NCBI GenBank assembly: GCA_964568975.1
Contig: CAZMSO010000011.1
Coordinates: forward strand, 17,085 to 81,084
Length of the DNA: 64,000 nt
Direction: 5' to 3'
DNA from: CAZADA01 sp964568975
Lineage (GTDB): Bacteria > Pseudomonadota > Alphaproteobacteria > Caulobacterales > Maricaulaceae
Within the stretch, counting starts at the first letter, position 1; every line of letters starts with the position of its first letter. Under the pieces are notes generated by a model. The model was given only the letters and a program-made list of their open reading frames with translations, had not been told where the DNA came from and searched no databases. This document shows, piece by piece, positions 17,802-25,521 of the stretch. A program made the translations under genes and the position numbers.

Positions 17802-18873
17802 GGGGCCCGCGCGGGTCAAGAAACGCTTTGTGGATGTCGATGCTGGAGCCGCGGCCAATGCGTTTGCGCGTGGCCTCCAGCCAGGCCGTCGCCGCGTTGC
17901 GGCCGCGGTCGCGCAAATCCGAGAGGAACGCCCAATCAGTGTCGTATTTCGAGGCGGCCGGCAAATCCGCGAGGGGTTCGTCCGCGCGCACGGAATGCAT
18001 CCGCACCCGCCCAAGTCCGGGGCGGAACAGTCCCGTCAACCATCGCCCGCGCAACTGCCGCTGGGCGAAGTCGATGGCGCGCAGCTCCGCCAGAAGCGCG
18101 GCGTTGAAGGTGATTTCGTTGACGCGGTTGATGATGCCGTCGGGCGAGGTGGGCACGGTCTGGCGTGTCAGCGGATTGAGGTGGACGATGATGACATCCT
18201 TCGGCGTGTTGGCTTCCACCAAGGGCAACAACGCCGGATTGGCCACATAACCGCCATCCCAATAATGCTCGCCGTCGATTTCGACGGCGTGGAACAGAAA
18301 CGGTAAGCACGCGGAGGCGAGCAGCGCGTCGACGGTGATTTCGTGAGTTTCAAACACCCGCGCGCGGCCTGACCCTATGTTGGTGGCGGCGATAAACAGC
18401 CGCGCCGGCGAGGCCGCGCGCAAGCGCTCAAAATCCACGAGCTCATTCAGGATGTCGCGCAAGGGGTGGAAGTTGAACGGGTTGCGGTCATACGGGCTGG
18501 TCATGCGCACCAGGGCGTCGAGGACGGCGTGGCCGCCGCCGTTTTTGACGCCGAAGCCTTCTAACATCGCAGCCCATGGCCCGCCGACGCGCGCGGTGTT
18601 GTAGAGCGCCCCCGCGCGGCTGACGGCGCGCCACAGCGCGTCCATGCGTTCGCGGGCGCCGTCCGCGCCTCCGTCCAACGCGCCCGCAGCCGCAGCGGCG
18701 GCGTTCATCGCGCCGGCGCTGGTGGCGGTGATGGCGCGCACGTTTAAGCGTCCGTCTTCCAGGATTTTGTCGAGCACGCCCCACGTGAACGCGCCGTGGG
18801 CGCCGCCGCCCTGCAAAGCCATGCTCACGGGCTTGCCGGCGCCGATCCCGGCGGCCCCGATCGTTGCGGCCAT
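17788..18873 (-). CDS. Patatin-like phospholipase
   Basis: The 361-residue protein has the patatin oxyanion motif GGGAHG (22-27), the nucleophile Ser52 in ATSAGAMNA, and the dyad Asp in YWDGGY at about residue 217, so a Ser-Asp lipid acyl hydrolase is expected. The usual GxSxG is AxSxG here because the first Gly is Ala; the fold motifs around it are normal, so activity is likely but not certain. There is no signal peptide or membrane segment, so it is cytoplasmic or peripheral. It overlaps the following NUDIX gene, suggesting an operon. Confidence 0.88.
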   Translation of the reverse strand: MAATIGAAGIGAGKPVSMALQGGGAHGAFTWGVLDKILEDGRLNVRAITATSAGAMNAAAAAAGALDGGADGARERMDALWRAVSRAGALYNTARVGGPWAAMLEGFGVKNGGGHAVLDALVRMTSPYDRNPFNFHPLRDILNELVDFERLRAASPARLFIAATNIGSGRARVFETHEITVDALLASACLPFLFHAVEIDGEHYWDGGYVANPALLPLVEANTPKDVIIVHLNPLTRQTVPTSPDGIINRVNEITFNAALLAELRAIDFAQRQLRGRWLTGLFRPGLGRVRMHSVRADEPLADLPAASKYDTDWAFLSDLRDRGRNAATAWLEATRKRIGRGSSIDIHKAFLDPRGPHDGH

Positions 18874-18938
18874 CTCCCACCTCTGCGTCGCGCGGGCGCG
18901 GCGCGCCCGACGGCCCGCCGCCCGTGGAGGGGCGGCTG

Positions 18939-19724
18939 TCAGGCCGCTTTCTTCGCCGGTTGCGGCCGCTCAAACACCCAGTCGCGCTCGCAGGACGCGG
19001 CCGGCGCGAACCGGTAGCCTTCGCCGTCAAACGCTTTGAGATCCGCGGCCCGGGTGATGCGGTTCTCCACGATCCACCGCGCCATCAGGCCGCGGGCGCG
19101 TTTCGCATACATGAACAGCACGCGGGATTTGCCGTCTTTGACATCCTTAAAGGCCGGCGTGATCACGGTCGCGTCGAGCACGGCGCGGTCCACCGCGGCG
19201 AAATACTCCTTCGATGCGAGGTTGACCAGCGTCCGCTCAGCCTCCGGCGCGAAGTCCGCGTTGAGCGTCTCCGCGATGCGCGCGCCCCAAAAGGCGTAAA
19301 GATCCCCGCCGCGGGTGGTTGTGAGCTTCGTCCCCATTTCGAGCCGGTACGGCACAATGGCGTCCAGCGGGCGCAGCACCCCGTAAAGCCCCGACAACAG
19401 CCGCACATGCTCTTGCGCGAAGGCGAGCGCGTCGGCGTCGAGCGAGCGGGCGTCGAACCCGCGATACACATCGCCTGCAAACGCAAAGGCCGCAGCCATG
19501 GCGTCGTGCGCCGGCGTGGCGTCGAAGGCCTGGAAGCGCGCGTGGGTGAGGCCGGCCAAATCGTCGGAGATCCCCATGAGGCGCTTCAGCTCCGCGCGGC
19601 TGAGGGCTTTTGCGGCGCCGGCCAACTCAGCTGTGTCCGCGCTAAGGCGCGGCGCCGTGAACGCCGGCGCGCCAGGCGCGGGCGAGAAGTCGAGGTTTTT
19701 GGCGGGGCTCAGAACTGTCAGCAT
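18939..19724 (-). CDS. yaaA: YaaA family peroxide-stress protein
   Basis: The 261-residue product starts MLTVLSPAKNLDF and contains the YaaA/DUF328 pattern: LYGVLRPLDAIVPYRLEMGTK, LYAFWG and LVNLASKEYF. It ends with GYRFAPAAS. In E. coli YaaA limits hydrogen-peroxide damage by lowering free intracellular iron and binds DNA. Two adjacent ATGs give a one-residue uncertainty, and the longer upstream frame adds a basic tail not found in the family. It is cytoplasmic and lies 66 bases upstream of the patatin gene, possibly in the same transcript. Confidence 0.93.
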   Translation of the reverse strand: MLTVLSPAKNLDFSPAPGAPAFTAPRLSADTAELAGAAKALSRAELKRLMGISDDLAGLTHARFQAFDATPAHDAMAAAFAFAGDVYRGFDARSLDADALAFAQEHVRLLSGLYGVLRPLDAIVPYRLEMGTKLTTTRGGDLYAFWGARIAETLNADFAPEAERTLVNLASKEYFAAVDRAVLDATVITPAFKDVKDGKSRVLFMYAKRARGLMARWIVENRITRAADLKAFDGEGYRFAPAASCERDWVFERPQPAKKAA

Positions 19725-19815
19725 CATCTGTCTATAGCGCGCTTCACGCCGCCGCGTCAGCTGCGCTTTCCCCATCGCGCTCAAAGGGTCGCGGGCGCGC
19801 GCCGGCGTCGGCCGA

Positions 19816-21234
19816 TTAAAGCACCATGCGCGGGTTCATCAGCCCGTCAGGATCCAGCGCGCGCTTGACCGCGCGCATAAGATCAAGCTCGACGCCGGCG
19901 CGGTGAGCCGCCAGCTCCGCCTTCTTCAGCACGCCGACGCCGTGTTCCGCCGCGGCCGAGCCGCCAAACGTTTTTGCTAAGGCGTGAATGGCCTGTGTTA
20001 TTGGCGGCGGACCGTCTTGCCCGGGCGCTCCCCATGGATCGACCCCCGCCGGCGGAACCACGTTGAAGTGCAGATTGCCGTCGCCGACATGGCCGAAGGC
20101 GATGATGTCGGCCCCCGGCAGGAGCGCCGCCACGGCCTCCGTCGCGCGCGTCATGAACGCCGGTAAGGCGGAAACTGGGACGGCGACATCGTGTTTAAAG
20201 GCTTTGCCGTGTTTGCGTTCGGCTTCCGGCAAGGCTTCGCGGAGCCGCCAAAACGCCGCGCGCTGGGCTTCAGACTGTGCAATAGCGACATCGTGGGCGA
20301 GCCCGGCGTCGATGGCGTGCGCCAGCGCTGTTTCCAACGCGTCAACTTCGGCGTCAGGCGCGGCGTGGAATGACGCCTCCGCCAACACCCGCCACGGCGA
20401 GGCCACGCCCACAGGCGGCGCGGCGTCGGGGATGTGACGCGCCACAAGCTCAACGCCAATGCGCGGGATCAGCTCAAACGCCGTGAGGCAATCGCCGAGC
20501 GCGTCCTGCAACCGCCGCAGCAGCGTAACGGCGTCCTCGGGCCGGTCGAGGGCGCACAGCGCCGTTCCATAGGCGCGCGGGCGAGGAAAGAGCGTCACGG
20601 CCACGGCCGTGATCACCCCAAGCGTCCCCTCCGAGCCTAAGAGGAGATGCTTGAGGTCATAGCCCAAATTGTCCTTGCGCACAGTGCGCAAGCCCTCCCA
20701 CACGCGCCCGTCGGGCAAGACGGCCTCAAGCCCCAGGACGAGGTCGCGCATCATGCCGTAACGCAGCACCGCCACACCGCCAGCGTTGGAGGCGGCCGCG
20801 CCGCCCACGGTCGCGGTCCCGTCGCTTGCAAGGCTGAGGGGAAAAAGCCGATCCGCGGCGGCGGCGGCGTCTTGGATCGCCGCCAGCGTGACGCCAGCCT
20901 CCGCAATCAGGCTGGAATCCGCGCGGTTGACGGACCGAATGGCGCGCATGCGCTCCAGGCTCACCAGGAGTTCGCCCTGGGGCGTCGCGCCGCCGACCAG
21001 GCCCGTGTTGCCGCCCTGGGGCGTGATTGCGACGCCGGCGTCGCGGCAGGCGGTGACGATGGCCGCGACCTCATCGGTGTCGGCGGGCCGCGCCAGGGCC
21101 AGGGCGTGGCCGTGATAGCGGCCGCGCCAATCTGTGAGATGGGATGCGAGGTCCGCCGGGTCCTCACGCCAGCCGGCCGGACCGAGGCGGTCTTTTAAGG
21201 CCGCGAGGGCGGAGGGAAGGGGCGCACGCTCCAT
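19816..21234 (-). CDS. FAD-linked oxidase (D-lactate/D-2-hydroxyacid dehydrogenase-like)
   Basis: The 472-residue flavoprotein has a PCMH-type FAD-binding domain (TPQGGNTGLVGGATP, GGAAASNAGGVAVLRYGMMRDLVLGLE) and the FAD-oxidase C-terminal domain ending with GSAAAEHGVG and the final RALDPDGLMNPRMVL. This is the architecture of D-lactate, glycolate and D-2-hydroxyglutarate dehydrogenases, which pass electrons to quinone or ETF. The HVGDGNLHFNV segment is the usual metal- and substrate-binding loop. The substrate is not resolved. ATG 21234 is chosen at the point where family similarity begins. Confidence 0.88.
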   Translation of the reverse strand: MERAPLPSALAALKDRLGPAGWREDPADLASHLTDWRGRYHGHALALARPADTDEVAAIVTACRDAGVAITPQGGNTGLVGGATPQGELLVSLERMRAIRSVNRADSSLIAEAGVTLAAIQDAAAAADRLFPLSLASDGTATVGGAAASNAGGVAVLRYGMMRDLVLGLEAVLPDGRVWEGLRTVRKDNLGYDLKHLLLGSEGTLGVITAVAVTLFPRPRAYGTALCALDRPEDAVTLLRRLQDALGDCLTAFELIPRIGVELVARHIPDAAPPVGVASPWRVLAEASFHAAPDAEVDALETALAHAIDAGLAHDVAIAQSEAQRAAFWRLREALPEAERKHGKAFKHDVAVPVSALPAFMTRATEAVAALLPGADIIAFGHVGDGNLHFNVVPPAGVDPWGAPGQDGPPPITQAIHALAKTFGGSAAAEHGVGVLKKAELAAHRAGVELDLMRAVKRALDPDGLMNPRMVL

Positions 21235-21296
21235 GCGCGCACTGTGGCGCGTCGCTTGCGGCGCGGCCAGACGTCTTGAGCGCTCGAACGCGCCGC

Positions 21297-21476
21297 TTAC
21301 GCGTCGTATTGCGGCTGGAGCCGGGGGCTCAAGCGGTCCACCATGCGCATCACCGCGCCATGGACGCTGACGGCCGTCAGCATGACCGCGCACAGACCCC
21401 ACGTCATCGCGCGATCCAGCGGTGTTTCGAGGCCGGCGTGCTCAAAACCGGGATAGAAAAAATCGACACTGCTCAT
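21297..21476 (-). CDS. Small single-pass membrane protein, 59 residues
   Basis: This short frame has an ATG at 21476 preceded by GGAGAGG about 4 bases away, and a TAA stop. The translation starts MSSVDFFYPGFEHAG, followed by one hydrophobic helix of about 20 residues (MTWGLCAVMLTAVSVHGAVM) and a basic C-terminal tail RMVDRLSPRLQPQYDA. Positive charges after the helix suggest the N-terminus faces out and the C-terminus faces in. It lies between the Sua5 and FAD oxidase genes on the same strand. Function is unknown. Confidence 0.65.
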   Translation of the reverse strand: MSSVDFFYPGFEHAGLETPLDRAMTWGLCAVMLTAVSVHGAVMRMVDRLSPRLQPQYDA

Positions 21477-21549
21477 GACGCCTCTCCGGGACTCTCGCCC
21501 CTTTGTCGCATCGAGATCTTAACGAACCGCTAGCCTTACAGGATGGGTT

Positions 21550-22605
21550 TTACGCGAGATCGCTGGGTTTCTCCGCCGGCGTCGCGGCGCGGGCGAGGCG
21601 GTCGGCGATCGCTTCGCCTAAGCCGGCGCGGGGGATCGGGGCCACGGCGATGGCGGGATAGCCCGCGGCGTCGAGCGCGCGCAGGTGAGTAAACAAATGA
21701 CGCGCGGCCTCGTCGACATCGCCGCGGGGGGAGAGGTTAAGCTCAGCAAACGGCCCGGGTCCGAAGCCGAGATACGCCTCCCCCGGCCGCGGCGCGGCGG
21801 CGTTCAACCGCAGCGTCGCGCGCGCAGGCGCGTAATGGCGCGCAAGGCCTCCGGGGCTGAGCGGCTGCGCCGACGTTCTCGCGCCTGCGCCTGGCTCCGG
21901 CGTGGCGAGCGTCCCGATGACGGCCTCAAGCGCGGCGCGCGGGATCGGGCCGGGGCGTAACACGACCGCCGGGCCGTCAAGGAGCGCGACCACCGTTGAT
22001 TCCACCCCATGACGCGTCGGGCCGCCGTCGAGAATGAGCGCTGCGCGGCCGTCGAGCCCAGACACATCGCCGGCGCGCGTCGGGCTGAGATGGCCGGAGC
22101 GGTTGGCGCTCGGCATGGCGAGCGGCGCGCCGGCCGCCGTGATCACGGCGCGCGCGACCGGGTGGGCGGGAACGCGCAGCGCGATGGTGTCGAGGCCCGC
22201 GCGCGCAAGATCGCACACGCGCCCCGCGCCAAGACGCGCTGGAACCACAAGCGTGAGCGGGCCCGGCCAAAACGCGGCCGCCAGCGCCCGCGCGCGGTCA
22301 TCCAAGACGCCGTAGCGCTCGGCGTCCGCACTGTCGGCCACATGGGCGATGAGGGGGTTGAAGCGCGGCCGGTCCTTGGCGGCGTAAAGGCGCGCGACGG
22401 CCTCGGCGTCGCCGGCGTTCGCGGCGAGGCCGTAGACAGTCTCCGTGGGCAACGCCACAAGGCCGCCGGCGCGGACCGTGTCTGCGGCCGCGGCGATGGC
22501 GTCAGCCGTTGCGGGCAGGATCAGCGCCGGAGCCGCCGCGGGCGCGTTGGAGGCGGGAGACGCCGCGGCGGCGCGCGCCTCACGCGCCACGGCGGGCGCG
22601 CACAT
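21550..22605 (-). CDS. L-threonylcarbamoyladenylate synthase (Sua5/YrdC-YciO family)
   Basis: The enzyme makes threonylcarbamoyl-AMP for the universal t6A37 modification of ANN-decoding tRNAs. The 351-residue protein has the YrdC domain (LPTETVYGLAANA, KDRPRFNPLIAHV, MPSANRSGHLSPT, ILDGGPTRHGVESTVV) and the C-terminal Sua5 domain beginning near SPGGLARHYAP, so it is the two-domain Sua5 type, not the short TsaC. The N-terminal ~25 residues are Ala-rich. Its start overlaps the end of the b561-YceI gene by 26 bases, so translation may be coupled although the functions look unrelated. Confidence 0.94.
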   Translation of the reverse strand: MCAPAVAREARAAAASPASNAPAAAPALILPATADAIAAAADTVRAGGLVALPTETVYGLAANAGDAEAVARLYAAKDRPRFNPLIAHVADSADAERYGVLDDRARALAAAFWPGPLTLVVPARLGAGRVCDLARAGLDTIALRVPAHPVARAVITAAGAPLAMPSANRSGHLSPTRAGDVSGLDGRAALILDGGPTRHGVESTVVALLDGPAVVLRPGPIPRAALEAVIGTLATPEPGAGARTSAQPLSPGGLARHYAPARATLRLNAAAPRPGEAYLGFGPGPFAELNLSPRGDVDEAARHLFTHLRALDAAGYPAIAVAPIPRAGLGEAIADRLARAATPAEKPSDLA

Positions 22606-23815
22606 CAGCCTCCACCGTCACCTCGGGCGCGAGATACGCGCTCGTGGCGTCGTTGATGCGCCCGAGATCAAAATCGAACCGGTCAAACACGAGACGCCCC
22701 GTCATGCGCGCCTCATCGCCGGTGATGTCGAGCGTGAACGGAAAGCGCGCCGGGCGGGTCACCCCGCGCAGGGTGATGTTGGCGTCCGCCTCATAGGTTC
22801 CGTCGCCAAGCGCGCGGAAGGCCGTGGTCTCAAATCTGATTTCGGGATGCTCTTGGGCCTGCAACCCGTCAGCGCCGGGGATCAGACCGTCCACAAAGCC
22901 GTCGCCCGTGGCGAGGCTGCGCGCGTTGAGCCGCACGCGCGCGCTGGCGTCTTCCAGCGCTTGGGGATCAAACGTGATGGCCGCCGTCCACTCGCCGATC
23001 GCGCCGCGCAGCGCGCGATTCTGATACGCAAGAACGAAGGTGAGCGTGCTCGCCTCATAATCGACGATCCAAGACGCGTCGCCCGCGGCCGCGATCTCCG
23101 GCGCGGGCGCGAAGGCCGCCCCGCCCTCGCCGGCGGAGGCGTCGATGCGACCCGCCGCAAGGCCGAGCGCTAAGGGCGCAAGCCCCGCCGCAAGCGCGAG
23201 CCCAAGACCGCGGCCGCGGCGCGCGCCGATGGGCGCCATGCGCGCCATCAGCTGATCGCGCTCAACGAACTGATGCTTGAGCGCTGCGCCGACATGGAGC
23301 GCCAAGAGGCCCACGGTCAAAAACGCGAGCACCTCGTGCATCTCTTTAAAGAGGGTCTCGACCGCCTCGCCGCCGGCGTCGCTGAGCCCGTGGACGACGG
23401 GCAGATGCGGCCAGGGCAGAGCAGCGGTGTTGAACAACAAGGTCGGCACGCCCCGGGGCGAAGCCGACACCATCAACCAGCCCGTCAGCGGGATGATGAT
23501 CATCAGCGCATAAAACGCATAATGCACCGCCTGCGCGCACACCTGTTGCCATGCAGGCATGGGCGCTGGGGCCGGCGGCGGGTTCACAAGCCGCCAGGTC
23601 AGCCGCGCCAGGCTCAACATGAGCACCAGCAGTCCGAACGTCTTATGGAATTGGTAGAGATCAAACTTCACGGGGCTGTCGGCGAGATTGGTCATCGCAA
23701 TCCCGCCGACGATTTGCCCGATAATGAGAGCCGCGATGAGCCAATGAAGCGCGACGGCTACAGACGTGTAGCGCAGTGTTTCCGCCGCGCCGGTCGTAGT
23801 CGTCGCCTCCGCCAT
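22580..23815 (-). CDS. Cytochrome b561-YceI fusion protein
   Basis: Residues 1-185 form a four-helix prokaryotic cytochrome b561 domain with candidate heme ligands His24, His57, His98 and His160/His174. A fifth hydrophobic segment (about 204-222) is followed by a periplasmic YceI domain (about 245-405). YceI proteins are lipocalin-like beta barrels that bind long isoprenoid lipids such as polyprenyl phosphate or quinones; b561 domains move electrons between quinone and other carriers. The fusion suggests delivery of an isoprenoid quinone to, or from, the heme protein. It is followed by Sua5 and preceded by two separate YceI genes on the same strand. Confidence 0.9.
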   Translation of the reverse strand: MAEATTTTGAAETLRYTSVAVALHWLIAALIIGQIVGGIAMTNLADSPVKFDLYQFHKTFGLLVLMLSLARLTWRLVNPPPAPAPMPAWQQVCAQAVHYAFYALMIIIPLTGWLMVSASPRGVPTLLFNTAALPWPHLPVVHGLSDAGGEAVETLFKEMHEVLAFLTVGLLALHVGAALKHQFVERDQLMARMAPIGARRGRGLGLALAAGLAPLALGLAAGRIDASAGEGGAAFAPAPEIAAAGDASWIVDYEASTLTFVLAYQNRALRGAIGEWTAAITFDPQALEDASARVRLNARSLATGDGFVDGLIPGADGLQAQEHPEIRFETTAFRALGDGTYEADANITLRGVTRPARFPFTLDITGDEARMTGRLVFDRFDFDLGRINDATSAYLAPEVTVEADVRARRGA

Positions 23816-23846
23816 CGCTGATGCTCCTCACGCCGATGTGTTCCGC

Positions 23847-24473
23847 TTACGCGTCTTGTTGAATGAACTCCGCCGCGATCTCAATCGCCACATCATCGCC
23901 CAACGCGCCGTCAAGCGGCGAGCCGGCCAGCACGCCAAAGTCGGAGCGCTTGATCACGCCGCTGGCGGTGAAGCCCAACGCGCCTTTGCCTTCCACAAAG
24001 GGGTGCTGCTCGAGCGCGCCCGTAAGCGTGACGTCAAGCGTGACCGGTTTCGTCACGCCGGCGAAGGTCAAGTCGCCCGTGACCGTGCCTGTGGCGTCGC
24101 CGGAAACGGAGACAGCCGTGGACGTGAAGGTGATTTCCGGATGTTCGCCGGCTTTGAGGAAGCCGCGGACATTGTCATGCCATTGCTCCACTGTTTCGCG
24201 CTCATTGCCCGTGAAGTCCGTGTCCACGGAGGCCGCTGCGATCGTGGCGGTCACAGACGATTTCGACGGATCTTCGGAGTCGAAAGTTAGGGTGCCGTTC
24301 ACAGTTTCAAACTGCGCCGTGTAGGGCGCTAAGCCCAAATGCTTGATTTTCCACGTGACGGAGGCGTGGCTGTCATCCATGGCGTAAACGCCGGAGGGCG
24401 CGGCCGTTTCTGCGAGGGCCGGGGCGATGAGGCCGGTGGCGAGGGCCGCAAGGGCGGCGGTGCGCAAAATCAT
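23847..24473 (-). CDS. YceI family periplasmic protein
   Basis: A 208-residue protein with a clean signal peptide (MILRTAALAALATGLIAPALA, cleavage after ALA) and a YceI domain. The domain shows HASVTWKIKHLGLAPYTAQF, the alternating beta-strand pattern, GDLTFAGVTKPVTLDV, and a C-terminal SDFGV...GDDVAIEIAAEF. ATG 24473 has AGGGGA upstream at good spacing; the 26 extra codons in front have no signal peptide. It is the middle gene of three YceI-bearing genes and lies 31 bases from the b561-YceI gene, so co-expression is likely. Confidence 0.93.
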   Translation of the reverse strand: MILRTAALAALATGLIAPALAETAAPSGVYAMDDSHASVTWKIKHLGLAPYTAQFETVNGTLTFDSEDPSKSSVTATIAAASVDTDFTGNERETVEQWHDNVRGFLKAGEHPEITFTSTAVSVSGDATGTVTGDLTFAGVTKPVTLDVTLTGALEQHPFVEGKGALGFTASGVIKRSDFGVLAGSPLDGALGDDVAIEIAAEFIQQDA

Positions 24474-24623
24474 GGAGTTCCCCTTTCTGGAAATCACGAC
24501 GTGGCGTCGTGGGTGCGATGCATTGACGCGCGACAAGTGGGGCGGGAACACGGCGCTGTCGAGCGCCGCGCGTGCGAAGGTTTGTTAACACTCTGGAAAA
24601 AGTGACGCCGGTCGCGAGGGCGC

Positions 24624-25331
24624 TCACCCAGCATTGCGGATGAACTCCGCCTCAATCAGCACCTCCACCGCGTCGGACACGCCGAAATTTGTGTACGCGT
24701 CGGCGCCGAAATCTGACCGCTGCACAGTCGTGGCGGCGGAAAAGCCGACCACCCGCGCGCCCCGCCGCAATGGGTCGCGGGTCGTGCCGTTGAAGGTGAC
24801 GTCAAGGGTCACCGGCGCTGTGACGCCGCGCAACGTCAAATCTCCTGACACGCGCGCGCGATTGTCGCCGATCAGGGTGACGGCGGTGCTGACGAAGCGC
24901 AGTTGGGGATGGCGCTCGGCGTCGAGGATGCGGGCGTTGGCGGCGAGTTGGCCGTCGAAATCGCCCAAGCCGGTGTTGATGGAGGTTGCGGTGATGGTGG
25001 CTGTTAAGCGGCTTTGCTCGGGCGCGTCGGCGTTGAAGTCCAAGGCTGCGTCGAACTCGTCGAACCGGCCGACGACGCGCGACAGGCCGTTGAGGTGGCC
25101 GATGCGCCAAATCACGCTGGCGTGGTTGGGGTCCAAGCGATACTGGCCCTGCGGCGTGGCGGCGAAGCTCGCCACGGGCGTCGGCGCGCACGCGCCCGCA
25201 AGCGCTGCGGCTGCAATCAGCGCACGGAGGGCGCGCTGGGGTCGCCGCCGCATGCGGACGAACGCCGTCACCACCGCCGCCGCAATGGTGCACGGTCCCG
25301 CGTGATGTAAGATCGCGCGCCCTAAGATCAT
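24624..25331 (-). CDS. YceI family exported protein, possibly a lipoprotein
   Basis: A YceI domain occupies the last ~170 residues (QYRLDPNHASVIWRIGHLNGLSRVVGRF, GDLTLRGVTAPVTLDVTFNG, RSDFGADAYTNFGVSDAVEVLIEAEF). The ATG at 25331 has GGAGG upstream and gives 235 residues. A second ATG at 25253 would start directly with a signal sequence, RRRPQRALRALIAAAALAGAC, which looks like an imperfect lipobox. If the first start is used, the signal is preceded by a 26-residue hydrophobic extension. It is the first gene of the YceI set and is divergent from the acyl-CoA dehydrogenase. Confidence 0.87.
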   Translation of the reverse strand: MILGRAILHHAGPCTIAAAVVTAFVRMRRRPQRALRALIAAAALAGACAPTPVASFAATPQGQYRLDPNHASVIWRIGHLNGLSRVVGRFDEFDAALDFNADAPEQSRLTATITATSINTGLGDFDGQLAANARILDAERHPQLRFVSTAVTLIGDNRARVSGDLTLRGVTAPVTLDVTFNGTTRDPLRRGARVVGFSAATTVQRSDFGADAYTNFGVSDAVEVLIEAEFIRNAG

Positions 25332-25521
25332 GTCCCGCCCTCCAGGCCGGTGCGCGCACCGGCCGCCGTTCGCGCGCGGCCGCTCTCGTGGTGGGCGCGG
25401 CGCGCATGTCTCCGCCGCGCCGTGATGGGGCGGCGCGTGATTTACTGACAAACTGCGTTATCATGATCTCCTGACGACGCCACCCCGTCTGACGGGCGGT
25501 GCGCTAGAAGGAGGTACTGCC

